Shown: in pieces, positions 50,694 to 60,599 of the stretch
Numbering within the stretch: position 1 is the first letter of the stretch
Layout: every line of letters starts with the position of its first letter
NCBI GenBank assembly: GCA_024114885.1
Contig: CP099425.1
Span: forward strand, 558,001 to 622,000
Source of the DNA: Septoria linicola
Taxonomy: Eukaryota > Ascomycota > Dothideomycetes > Mycosphaerellales > Mycosphaerellaceae
Length of the DNA: 64,000 nucleotides
Direction: 5' to 3'
Program-made: the position numbers and the translations under genes
The notes under the pieces: model-generated
Seen by the model: only the letters and a program-made list of their open reading frames with translations
Told to the model about the DNA's origin: nothing
Database searches by the model: none

Positions 50694-50970
50694 TATTAAA
50701 AGTAGAGAGCGTATTATATACTATATAATATTAAAGAGAGTATAGCGTAGTAAAGAAGAATAGAGGATTAATCTTAAACTAACTTATATATATAGTATAG
50801 TAGTAATATACTAGAAACTAAATATAAAGTTAATTAAGTTAGTTATCTAAGAAGAGAAGAAAGAGAAGTAAGATATACCTCTTACTAAGCCTTAGGTAGA
50901 TATCTTAGGTATCTAGAACTATACTTAAATATCTATATCTAGACTAACTATCTAGGATATATTCTTAATA
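50694..50970 (-). repeat. 5' LTR of C2
   Basis: This is the 277-bp partner of 44,674-44,950. Confidence 0.92.
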
Positions 50971-51018
50971 GCTAATTATATTATAAATCGCGTACTATAT
51001 ACTATAATATAATAGATT

Positions 51019-51493
51019 AAAGAAGCTATTATCGTAGGTATTATACTATTATTAGTACTATATAGGTATTATTACTTACTAAGACGTAGAGGCTATTACG
51101 TACGTAGCGCTACGTAGTTCCGAGTTAATAAGGTTAGATTCTTATATATACGCGATAGAGACCTTTATATCCTTCTATAATAACTTTCGAGACAGCTCTA
51201 GTTATACGATATCTACCTTCGTTATAAGAGAGCTAAATAAGTACGTTATAGTAGCGCCTCTCGCCTTTATCTATTATATATATTACGTTAAATTAAGGCG
51301 TAGACTCTTACCTTCTATACTAGTAGTAGTCGATAGTATCTCTAAGTATAGTCTATTATTCTAGCGCTTAGGTACTATTCTCGGACCTATAGGTACGTAT
51401 AAGGACTCTATAGTACTAGTTAGCTTTATTTTAATCCTAGTAGATATCTTTTCTAGTTAGCGAGTTTCTAGGTTAAGAAAGATACTTAGCTAG
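51019..51493 (+). pseudogene. Unidentified RIPed ORF fragment
   Basis: From 51,019 one plus-strand frame runs about 155 codons with only TAG/TAA stops. It is rich in Arg, Tyr and Leu; visible stretches are VNKVRFLYIRDRDLYILL and LYDIYLRYKRAK. I do not recognise it. It lies between C2 and the 450-bp pogo derivative and may be part of an older repeat or of a flanking gene that was RIPed. Confidence 0.35.
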
Positions 51494-51495
51494 TA

Positions 51496-51945
51496 TAGTA
51501 AAACTTCTATAACGCGATCCTCTATAAGCCGATAACCTCTACTACGCGATAATTTTACCTTTAACTCGTGATTTTAGCTAGTAACCTACGACCTACTAAT
51601 ATCGACTACCTTATAGTCGATTATCGTATTATAGAGGCTACTAAAGTTACTAAACAACGTAGTATCTCTATCTCTTAGAGACAATCTCTTCGCCGATATA
51701 CCTAGTAGTATCCTTATCTTCGTTAATAGGCCCTTAGAGAGTAGTTTAGAACCGAGTTCTAGCGAGATATTACGTAGTCTACGGTATTAGAGAGTCTCTT
51801 AGCCGAATTTAGTAGGGATTAAGGCAGTAGTCTATTATAGCTTGGTTTATGTAATTAGTATCTTGGCAATTCTATAACACGATAACCTCTATAACACGAT
51901 CAATTCAGGCTCATCAGGTTGTATCGCGTTACAGAAGTTTTACTG
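51496..51945 (+). mobile_element. 450-bp pogo/Fot1-type deletion derivative (Tc1-mariner superfamily)
   Basis: Terminal inverted repeats of 23 bp lie at 51,496-51,518 and 51,923-51,945, starting (read inward) TAGTAAAACTTCT and CAGTAAAACTTCT, with a TA duplication at 51,494-51,495 and 51,946-51,947. Subterminal cctctataacacgat-type repeats lie inside both ends. Plus-strand 51,601-51,830 reads as the N-terminal HTH part of a pogo/CENP-B-like transposase (RQSLRRYT, ALRE-FRTEF-RDIT-STVLE, stops where Gln/Trp fit). The DDE domain is missing, so it could move only with help from a full copy. The left end is RIPed, the right end is not. Confidence 0.8.
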
Positions 51946-51947
51946 TA

Positions 51948-52451
51948 AGTGATTCTACACAGGAGCGTGCTCAATGCGCAGCATGGAACCGCAGACGGTC
52001 GTCTCTGCCGTTTCGGTTGATCACTCCGAGCTTGAATGAAGATCTACCACCTACCAGGCTGGCGTCAACGATCTGTGCGCACGGTGACAGATACATCCCA
52101 GACTACGGTCGCTGACGTATCGCGATGCCTCAACAAGGCATGTGCATCGAGACAAGTCCGATGACTGTCATCAATAGAAGGCCAAGCATGATACAACGTC
52201 ACAGGGCGTTGTAGAGAGCGTTGGTTCTGGGACTACTCGCCCATGTCGTGCTGGTTGGCGACATGTCAAATGCCTGACGTGCCCCCCGGTCCAAATCGTG
52301 CTCAATGAAGTGACTATTGGTGTCATGGGCCATGGAAGGACAGACTGAAGAGATCTTGAGGTATAATTTGGCAGAGACCGGCCTTTAAAGCAGGTTTGGG
52401 AAGCACTACTTTGGTTATAAAGCTCGCTGACTGCGCGATGGCTTATCTGAT
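51948..52451. other. Intergenic, normal composition
   Basis: This stretch has normal CpA/TpG content. It holds the 3' flank of the methyltransferase gene. I see no gene or RNA here; short ORFs on both strands have no recognisable character. Confidence 0.6.
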
Positions 52452-53297
52452 TCACGAAATGGGCTTTTGGCCGACTGCCAGGATCGCAAGCTCGATCTGT
52501 CGTTTCTGAGTGCCATTATATGTCCTAGCGTAAGCTTCTGCGAAGACTGGCCGTGTCCGCTCAAGTTGCTCCACTGTGAAACCTTTGTGTAACAGCTGGA
52601 TGCTAGGGTTGCCCATGCCATAGAACTCCTCAACTGCAGCTTCGACACTCGTTCTTGGGGGATGATAGCATTCGAAGACCTTCGCAGTCACATTCTGAAG
52701 TCCTGCGCCAAGAAGCAAGTCTGCGACGTCGTCTCGCTCCGTTGTGCCTGGATGGAATAGTGCTGGTGCCTTGTAAGAAGAGTCCAGAGTCTTCTGAACA
52801 GCTTCTTCCCAGAGTGGGACCCATGATACCCGACTCCAAGTTGAGACCGCAACTATGCCGCTAGGCTCGGTGATACGTGCCATTTCAGCGACGACCTTGG
52901 CAGGATCTTGCACAAAAGGTAGGAATGCTGTGCCAGCTGTGAATGTAAAGGAGCCATCTTTGATTCCAGCTGCTCGCAAATCTGAAGCATCAGCTACAAG
53001 CGTGGTTACAGTTGTCCAGCCTTGTTTCTTGGCTTCTGCTTTGAGAGTGTTGATCATGCCGGACGACACGTCTGCAGCTGTGATTCGCGCTTTTGGGTTG
53101 GCTTGAAGTATTGTAGAAGTGAACATTCCAGATCCAGCTCCATTATCAAAGAACTTGGGGGATTCATGTACTGGTGGACTGAGCATGAGCATCATGTTGA
53201 GCAGCTCGCGACATGGTGCCGCGGTTATCTGTTGGACTGAGCTTGCCCATTTGTCGGAATGCTCTGACCAAGCGCTGGCATCGTGGTTGTGTGCCAT
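52452..53297 (-). CDS. Class I SAM-dependent methyltransferase
   Basis: An intact 281-residue protein, intronless. It is predicted to transfer a methyl group from S-adenosylmethionine to an unidentified small molecule; no signal peptide or membrane segment, so probably cytosolic. Motif I is at residues 49-57 (FFDNGAGSG), an acidic residue at strand 2 (ITAADVSSGM, near 76), VADASDL near 101-107, and a helical cap with WSRVSWVPLWEEA. Length and layout match fungal UbiE/Methyltransf_25-type enzymes. I start at MAHNHDASAW (53,297); the frame is open to an ATG at 53,471, but those 58 residues overlap the aconitase stop and look like 5' UTR. The aconitase gene ends 166 bp upstream on the same strand. 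Codon use is normal. Confidence 0.85.
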   Translation of the reverse strand: MAHNHDASAWSEHSDKWASSVQQITAAPCRELLNMMLMLSPPVHESPKFFDNGAGSGMFTSTILQANPKARITAADVSSGMINTLKAEAKKQGWTTVTTLVADASDLRAAGIKDGSFTFTAGTAFLPFVQDPAKVVAEMARITEPSGIVAVSTWSRVSWVPLWEEAVQKTLDSSYKAPALFHPGTTERDDVADLLLGAGLQNVTAKVFECYHPPRTSVEAAVEEFYGMGNPSIQLLHKGFTVEQLERTRPVFAEAYARTYNGTQKRQIELAILAVGQKPIS

Positions 53298-53463
53298 TGT
53301 TGAGCAGATACTGTGTGAGATGGCGTGGCAACGTTTACACCAGAAGCACGAAAGATATGTCCTGCATGAATCAGCTGTATGACGTGTAGCGTAAGTAAGA
53401 GAGTTGGGCTGGCGTATGCTAGGTTTTGTGCTTAAACGGCTATTATCAAGTGCATATCCCTGG

Positions 53464-55927
53464 TTAAGCATCAGCGGCTTGGCCTCTCAGCCTTTTTACA
53501 TGATTCAGAGCGCTGCCTTCCATTAGCCACGGAATTTGTCCTTGATGATACGTGTGATTCAATGGCGTGTGCCAATATGTTCCATCAGCTCTTCCAACCT
53601 TCATCACAAGTTGCTGCCCTGGCCGGATGCTTTCAACGTCCATTACGCTCACCACGTCAGTGGCTTCTACACTGTCCCAAGCAGATGCCTCAGCAAATGT
53701 AAGCGCGAGAATGCCCTGCTTCTTCAGGTTGGTCTCGTGTATACGTGCAAAGGACTTTGCGATGACCGCGATGCCACCAAGAAAGCGAGGCTCCAGAGCA
53801 GCATGTTCTCGCGATGAGCCTTCGCCATAATTATCATCGCCAATGATACACCATCGGACCTCACGATCTTTGTAGGCCTTGGCTACTTGCGGAATGGTAT
53901 CGATGGAATGATCCAATCTGTTGATAGCCTGACCTCTAGCTTGCAGGGATTCGCCGTTCGAACGTGACAAGAAAGCGTTCTCAGCCCCAGTGAGAAGGTT
54001 GTTCGAGATGTTCTCTAGATGGCCTCGGTATTTATACCATGGTCCGGCAGGTGATATGTGATCGGTAGTGCATTTTCCTTTCACCTCGGCCAGCACTGTC
54101 ATGCTCAGTGCATTCCCGAGCTGCCATTGTCGGAATGGCTTGAGACGCTGTAAGCAGTCACTATTGGGGTCGATTGTCACTCGGACATCTGCAGAGTCTT
54201 CAGTTGATGCCGGGGCTTGGTACAATGCTTCTCCGGGTGCGAAAGACCTGGGTAGCTCCTTGCTTTTGGGAGGGGTGAACTTGAATGCCTTGCCTGTATC
54301 TGATACAGTACTGTCCGAGGCGGGGTTGTGTATCAAAGACCGTGATAGGCAAACGCAGTCGTAAGCTCTGGCGATGTCACGAATGAGTGAGTCTCAGGGT
54401 TACCATCATGTCGGCCCGTGAAATTGCGATTGTAAGAAGAAATCACAGAGTTCGGTACGTGTTCAGATGCGCCTTCTTGAGCCCAGTGGCCGACGCATGG
54501 TCCACATGAGCTGCTTAGGATTGTGGCGCCAGCACTTTCTAGCTCGTCTAGATTCCCTTCTGCTTTGATTGTTGCACGAATTTTCTCAGTTCCAGCTGTA
54601 ATCAGAAATGGAACCTTTGGCTTGAGACCAGCACTTTCAGCCTCGCGGACCATGTTCACAACCTTGGTCAGATCCTCATAAGACGAGTTGGTGCAGCTGC
54701 CGACCATAGCTTGCGAGATGTTCTTTGGCCAGCTGCTTTTCTGCACATCATCGGCGAACTGTGACAGCGGATGCGATAAATCAGGCGTAAACGGTCCATT
54801 GATGTGTGGCTCCAAAGTCTCGAGGTCGATCTCGAGCACTTCATCGTAGTACTCCTCACTGCCTTTGTCAGCTTTGATCAAGTTACAATTCTGCTGAGCC
54901 GCATCAGCAACGAAGTCCCGTCCAGTGGCGCGCAGGTAAAGGTCCATAGACTCCTCCCAAGGAAAGATGCAGGATGTCGAGCCAATCTCTGCTGACATAT
55001 TGCAAACAGTGGCCATTGCTGTCGCGCTCAGACTTTGGGTGCCCGGCCCAAAGAACTCTATGATCTTTCCCCGGCCACCGGAAACGGTGAGCATGCCTGC
55101 CAGCTTGAGGACGATATCCTTAGAACTGCTCCAGCCACTGAGTGTGCCGGTGAGGCGAACGCCGATGATATTTGGACACAAGATTTCCCAAGGCATGCCA
55201 GCCATCGCGTCTACAGCATCAGAGCCGCCAACTCCAATGCCAAGCATGCTCATACCACTAGCGTTGGGTGTGTGAGAGTCTGTACCGATGATGAGGCCAC
55301 CTGGGAATGCATAGTTCTCAAGTACGATGATATGAAGGATGCCGGAACCTGCTTGCCAGTAGCCAATATCGTACTTTTTGCATGCCGAGCTAAGGAAGCT
55401 GTAAACCTCCGAATGCTGCTACCTCGCATTCTCGAGGTCAGCGTCTCCTCCGTGCTCGGTGACGACCAGATGATCGCTGTGAATTGTTGTTGGTACAGCA
55501 GTCTTAGGCAATCCGGCACTTATGAACTGTAGCAGAGCCATTGTGGCTGTGGCATCGTGGCATGCCACTCTGTCAGGTCTGAGCCTCAGAAAGGATTGAC
55601 CGGGGCGAATTTCTAGAGTTTCTGGCTCATCAAGATGGCTGTACATGATCTTCTCGCTTAGTGTCAGAGGTCTGGATATCCGCCTGCGGACCTCTGCCAA
55701 GTTCTGTTGTAATTGCTCATATGGAAGAGGCGTCTGAACGTGTCAATGCGAAGATCTCCCAATTGCGCATCTCGTGTGCTCACCTTTTCCAGTCTGGACA
55801 GTGGTACAGTTGACAGGTTCATGCTGCTGGCTGCTTGGATCAGCTGCTTTTGCGATACTGTCTCTCGAAGCCATGGCAAGCACTGAGATGTCCGCAGGGG
55901 TGCCTGACGGCTACATATGTGAAGCAT
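53464..55927 (-). pseudogene. Aconitase-like gene (aconitate hydratase), one intron, in-frame TAG and a frameshift
   Basis: Aconitases isomerise citrate and isocitrate via cis-aconitate using a 4Fe-4S cluster; the mitochondrial type acts in the TCA cycle. Exon 1 is 55,927-55,784; the intron is 55,783-55,734 (50 bp, GTGAGC...TTCAG); exon 2 is 55,733-53,464. Visible: an Arg/Ser-rich, presequence-like N terminus (MLHICSRQAPLRTS), RPLTLSEKIMYSHLD, RLRPDRVACHDATA, TDSHTPNA, NGPFTPDLSHPL, cluster cysteines in VGSCTNSSYED and SSSCGPCVGHW, TTDHISPAGPWYKYRGHL, and GEGSSREHAALEPR with the catalytic Ser. Lesions: TAG at 55,421-55,419 in place of a residue before SEVYSFL, and one base missing in the T run at 54,337-54,335. 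Length would be about 800 residues, near normal. An alternative start is 56,002. It is a recent pseudogene or partly a consensus error. Confidence 0.85.
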
Positions 55928-56221
55928 GGCCGCATGGTCAGAAGGAATATCGTGATTCAGTTCCAAAAGACCAGCAGAAGGTGTTATTTCTTGCGTAGTC
56001 ATCCTCTCGCACTTCCTCCACCTCGCATGTGTAGCGGCGTGGAAACACGGATCAATCCGACCGAAGCGGAAGGGAAAGTCCAAAGATCCGACAGAGGCCG
56101 GACTGCTCCGCCATTATGCTCGATCAGCACGGATTTGGTCGCGCCGCGCTAGCTGTCGTGGATTGCCTTTGTGTACAGCAAGCGATCGAATCAGCACGAT
56201 CGTAATACACCGGGAGCCCTC
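55928..56221. other. Intergenic between transcription factor and aconitase-like gene
   Basis: 294 bp of normal composition; it must hold the terminator of the upstream gene and the promoter of the aconitase-like gene. No clear TATA box or motif was found. If the aconitase starts at 56,002, the gap is about 220 bp. Confidence 0.5.
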
Positions 56222-58485
56222 TCAGGGACCTTGACTAATCCAAGACGAGTCGACACAGTCCAATGGCGAAGCGTGGAGTGTGTCAAGCATGTCTGCGAGC
56301 TGAAAGTCGTACTGCAAAAAAGATTGCAAGGCGTGTTCAACATCAACCCAGTGGTCGGGCTCAATTGGAAGATCGAGCTGATTGCTTGCCAACGTGGTAG
56401 GCTGACTTGATCGAGGCATATGAGCATACTGAGAGCCGGTTCGCCTCGAAAGTACGCTCAATGTTGCGTCTGCTAATCGTTCAAAGCTGCGCCGTCCACG
56501 CCGCGCGAGTGGCCACCACTCACTTCTGCTTAGCATCAGTAAATTGTGCTATTGGTCATGATCATTCACATTTCCACTCACCCTAACGTCAGCAAATTGG
56601 TGCAAAGGCGCAGATCAGTAGCGAGCTCAGAGATTGAGACAGTCGCTCGTATGTTCGCTGAGCTCCATACACACCATACGAGCGTAGCTCCAGCTGAGAA
56701 AATGCCATGTGTTCGGGGCCACGACAACGTCAAGTCGTTGTGATCATGAAGCTCCCAAAGGGACCGTAATCGACTGGCGGCACTCTGGAAGCACTTTTCG
56801 AGTGACGCCGGGCCTCTGCGACGGCTGGTACAGAAGGCCAATTGCAAATTGATAGTCGATCTCAATCATAGCTTCCAGACGACGATGGACGTACGGGTTG
56901 AACCCAGCGACGGCGGCTGCACTCTCTTGAAGCCAGACATCGAGTTGCCCATGCAACTGAGTGCAGACATCTGCAGCACCAGTCTCAAGTTCCTCGAATG
57001 CAGACCTGGGAACAAATCGATAAAGCTGATGTTTTATATTTGAGATGAGAATGGCCCATCTGAAGCGGGAAACGCTGTAGGTTAGGAACACCTGGTCGCT
57101 ATCTCCTGCCTCGGGATCTGATATAGGCTGTGGCATGCAGAGATCAAGCGTCTCGTCCGCAAAGCCCAATGGTCGGCCTTGTACAATACTGACGAACCTG
57201 TCAAACGCGTAGAGACAGAAGAACGATCTACGTCGCATCTGTGACGCGACCTGGTTCAGGCGTATCGAGGGAGGAACGTGCCGGTGTATGCCCAGATCTA
57301 CAGCATATGCCAACGCGATGTGGAGGACCATCCATACACCATCACCTTGACCAGGCGCAAGGAAACTCTGCAACACGTACAGTAGCATTGACTGAATAGA
57401 GGCAATGGACACTTCTGCAAGGGTGATCTGGAAAAACGCAAGCGCCTGCGAGCGGAACTTGCTAGGGTCAGCAGTGAAGCAACGTTTACGCGTTTGAAGG
57501 TCGGCCGCAATGCTCAACACGAAGAATAAATGTGTAGCGGCACTTCCTACCGATAATGGAATCGTCTTGCTTCCCCCATGCGGTCCGATGATACCGTTGT
57601 ATGAGAAAGGCGAGAGGCTGCTAGGCCACCCACTATGCTGCAAAGTAGAGTCTGGCGCACTTTCAGCACAAGCGTAGAGTGCATCAACCAGAGACTTGAA
57701 GCTTGGCTGATGTAGTAGAGGATACTCGGCATGATAGTGATCGTAAAACAGCGCGACATGCGATCACATTCTGCTCGTGCAGGAAGTACATCACGGAGGA
57801 TCATAAACAGATCGCCCGAGATACTCTTGCGAGTCGTCGTCACATTGGCCATGGTAGACTCGGGATCCGATTCAGGCTCGGAGCACGCTTCGGCATGCTG
57901 GCCTTGAGGTAGAAGGTGAGCGAAGAGGCTGCCAGAGGATGAACCCAGATATCGCGTATGATACGCATCCGCGTTGAGGGAGAACAAGCCGAGATCTAGT
58001 GCGACACGGCGTGCTTTCTGTGGAACAGAATCGAGATCCTCATCGTCACCTGTTGTTGTGGCGTGTCGTCTCTTCAAACCAGGTGTTTTGCCTCCAAGGT
58101 TGGAGTCCGGCGGGCGTTCCAATCCAGTGGGACCGCCTGCAATGTCAATGTCAGGCAAATGTGTCTTGACAATACTCTCCAACCAATCTATTCTGGCTTG
58201 GGCTTGAGACGAGAAAGCCCTCGAAATGGTGCTGCCACCCTTGCGGGCATCAACATCGAGACAAGGTACTAGCATTTATTCAGCATGACACTCTCTGACG
58301 AACAGAACAAGAGTAATACCCCCAGCTTTGGCACATTTTGAGCAGCTCGGAGTCTCGCCGTCACATTTGATCCGGCGTTCTCTGCATCTTTGGCAAGCTA
58401 GACGCACTTTCTTCTGGCGAGGTGCTGCAGACGTGCGCCTTGCGGCGGCCTCGACTTCATCCAGATTCGGCGGCACGATCGGCAT
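56222..58485 (-). CDS. Zn2Cys6 fungal transcription factor, two introns, two apparent frameshifts
   Basis: A DNA-binding regulator of about 718 residues. Exons: 58,485-58,320, 58,268-56,582, 56,525-56,222; introns 58,319-58,269 (51 bp, GTATTA...CTAG) and 56,581-56,526 (56 bp, GTGAGT...GCAG with TACTGAT branch site). The binuclear cluster is at residues 31-58 (CQRCRERRIKC, CSKCAKAGVPC: C-x2-C-x6-C-x6-C-x2-C-x6-C); its last Cys is created by splicing intron 1. Basic residues precede it. The fungal-specific domain (PF04082 type) is seen as VDLGIHRHVPPS and MRRRSFFCLYAFDRFVSIVQ near 57,320-57,170. Frames change at a T run (57,748-57,745, one base short) and a C run (56,812-56,810, one base too many). 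It probably regulates neighbouring genes (inference). Either the gene is decaying or the consensus is wrong at homopolymers. Confidence 0.82.
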
Positions 58486-58633
58486 TTCGAGCCAATGCCG
58501 AGTACGCTGCTGCCCATAGTCACACGATAAGTGACAGGGTCATATTCGTGCTTTAGCAAAGGAGCGTTCCGTGAGTCAAAGGACCAATCCGTTGCCAAGT
58601 CTTCTGTGATCCGTGCTCTCGGTAGAAGGCTTC

Positions 58634-58663
58634 CCCACGTGACGAGTTTTCCCACGTGACGAG
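58634..58663 (-). promoter_or_regulatory. Two direct GTCACGTG (CACGTG E-box) sites upstream of the transcription factor
   Basis: cccacgtgacgag occurs twice, at 58,634-58,646 and 58,651-58,663 (17-bp period), about 150 bp upstream of the ATG. GTCACGTG is the known target type of bHLH factors such as Cbf1. It lies within about 35 bp of the RIPed zone. Confidence 0.5.
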
Positions 58664-58702
58664 GAATTTGAGCGACTTTCTATCTACTTCCAACACGTAT
58701 AG

Positions 58703-60133
58703 TCTAATAACTATAGACTCTATTAATATAGTAATTAATAAACTAAACTCGTAGAGTCGTCTAAATATCGCTACTATTACTAAATTATATAATATATACC
58801 TAGAGATACTATAGAGGAGGTGGAAATCCCTATAAGGTACTAAAGATAATTAGTATTAGAAGAATTAACTCTTAAACCTAGTATAGGAGTCTATACTTAT
58901 TAAATATATAAATAAGCTAACTACTATAGATATTCCTCCTACCTCTATAATAGTTTATACCTTTACTACTACTATTATTAGTAGATAGCCTAGAAAGAAC
59001 TAGGTAGGTAGTTTTCTTAGTAGGTATATAAAAGAGCTAGAATTACGTTATCTTCGACTCCTAGATAAAAAGAGAAAGAAGGCCGATAACTACGCTTTAA
59101 TTAAGTTATTCTATAATACCTTAGGCTAGAAGATTAAGGATTACTCGATTACTCTATCTAATATATATAATATAGACGAGAAGGGAGCTATAATTAGCTT
59201 TATATAGTAGATAAAGCGAATATTTACTAAGAGCTTAAAATAAGAGAAGAAATTAATTAGTAATATATAGGATAGTAATCGCGAGTAGATTATAATTCTA
59301 GCCTATATCTACGTAGATAGTACTATACTTCTACCTATATTAATTTATAAGATAGTTACTAGTAATTTATAAGACTCTTAGCTATAGGATTTTAATAGTA
59401 TAAAGTATATAGCTTTCTTTACTTCTTTACCTAATAGATAGACTAATAACAAGCTTAGATTAGTATAGCTAAAAGAGGTATTTAATCGTTATACTAAGGC
59501 TAAGGCTAGTAGAGACTAGTAGCTTCTAATCCTTAATAGCTATAGCTCTTATATAATACTAGAGTTCCTTAAATAGAGCCTAAATTATAGGATCCTAATT
59601 AGCGTATTTCTACTATATATAATATACTAACTATAACTACTAGATATTAAGTTATTTAGTCTATTAGCTTCCTATTACTCTACTAATTTAAGCTACTATA
59701 TAGTAGAGTCTTAGGAGCTATCTATAGTATTAAAGCGTAATTTCTTCTACTTATTCTAGCCTATATAGAACTCTATAATAATAGTAAAGAACGTCCTATT
59801 AGGCTTCTAGGCTATAGGCCTAAATCTACTTAATTCTATAGTAGTTCTTTAGAATATACCTAATTTAAGATAGGCTAGGCTAGGTAACCTAGTAAGCCCT
59901 ATATTATAGCTAGAGAGTAGTAGTAGCTCCTCTAGCTCTAGGCTAGACTATAGAAAAGTTTAGGCTATAATTAACTAAGCTATCTTTACTAAGGACTTAG
60001 AAATAGTAAATAAGCTTAAACTTTAAGTTTATAAGCTTATCGCTAAGAATACTATCCTTAAGACTAAGAATACTAGCTTCTAACGAGCTCTAAATAATAA
60101 GAAGAAGAAGAGATAACGTAGTAAGACTCTTAT
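58703..60133 (+). mobile_element. Pogo/Fot1-like DNA transposon with RIPed transposase, cut by B2
   Basis: The plus strand reads as a pogo-type transposase from about 58,720. N-terminal HTH part; then PRKNQVGSFLSRYIKELELR; the DDE_1 domain starts at NIYNIDEKGAIISF (near 59,160) and continues with DSNREQIIILAYIYVD. The second catalytic region reads LNSYSSY where LDGHGSH is usual, followed by LLDIKLFSLLASYYSTNL. The C-terminal part reaches 60,133, where B2 is inserted; the rest lies beyond the window. A possible left TIR starts at tatagtctaat (58,703), unconfirmed. TAG/TAA stops are many. Confidence 0.82.
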
Positions 60134-60305
60134 TATAAGAGCTAGGTAAGGTTAAAGGCTAAGATCCGCCTTAGGCTCGTAGGCTTAGCGTACGATATAA
60201 CTATAGTACGCGTATATATCCGAAAGAAGGTAAGAATTAGTCTTATAATATCCTAATAGTCTTATTAGGAGGGCGCTCTATATATTACTATATACCTCTT
60301 TTATA
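60134..60305 (+). repeat. 5' LTR of B2
   Basis: The 172-bp LTR runs from tataagagctagg to ccttttata; it matches 4,079-4,250 and 10,630-10,801 in reverse. Confidence 0.93.
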
Positions 60306-60599
60306 ATTCTAATTCTTCTCTTTTCGAGGATAGTAATCTATAGAGGCCTATAGCTCTCTAATATAACGTAGGCACGGCGCTACTAGAGCTCGTAATAGGC
60401 GAAGTAGATAATTAAAGTAATCTTATAGATACTAATAAGGTTTAGGAGTAGGAGTCTACTAGTATAACTAAAGACGGTACGTAGGTAGAGCGTATATAGC
60501 TTAAGGCTAAGAACTAGGAACTACGTCGTCGCTTAGAGGTACGCGCTCTATGACGAGAGAATAATCGGCTCCTTATAGAGTTAGAATCTCTATCCTCGA

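Larger units (their letters stand above)
44674..50970 (-). mobile_element. Family C Ty1/copia retrotransposon, copy C2, complete
   Basis: C2 is a 6,297-bp element on the minus strand. Its LTRs are 44,674-44,950 (3') and 50,694-50,970 (5'), 277 bp each. Integrase precedes RT and RNaseH, the copia order. No clean 5-bp target duplication is seen: the left flank is ctaattct and the right flank gctaatta, which share ctaatt but not in register with the LTR ends. CpG is nearly absent inside. Confidence 0.93.

Noticed and set aside
1..51500. Regional centromere made of RIPed repeats
   Set aside because: Composition would fit, but nothing in the sequence distinguishes a centromere from any other RIPed block; CENP-A mapping would be needed.
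1..51800. In-frame TAG/TAA at Gln positions as a sign of a reassigned genetic code
   Set aside because: Intact host frames in the island end at TGA or TAA and use CAG/CAA for Gln. The transposon parts also show Asp to Asn, His to Tyr and Cys to Tyr changes, and non-coding LTRs share the same CpA/TpG loss. RIP explains all of it.
53298..53471. 58-residue N-terminal extension of the methyltransferase
   Set aside because: It overlaps the aconitase stop, has no family similarity, and the internal Met starts a normal-length enzyme.
55340..55430. An intron that would remove the TAG in the aconitase-like gene
   Set aside because: Possible GT...AG pairs are too short (about 33 bp) or delete conserved residues and shift the frame; the reading continues in frame across the stop.
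52655..55532. Several plus-strand open frames in the gene island
   Set aside because: They lie opposite the methyltransferase and aconitase exons and have no recognisable products; normal-GC DNA often gives such shadows.
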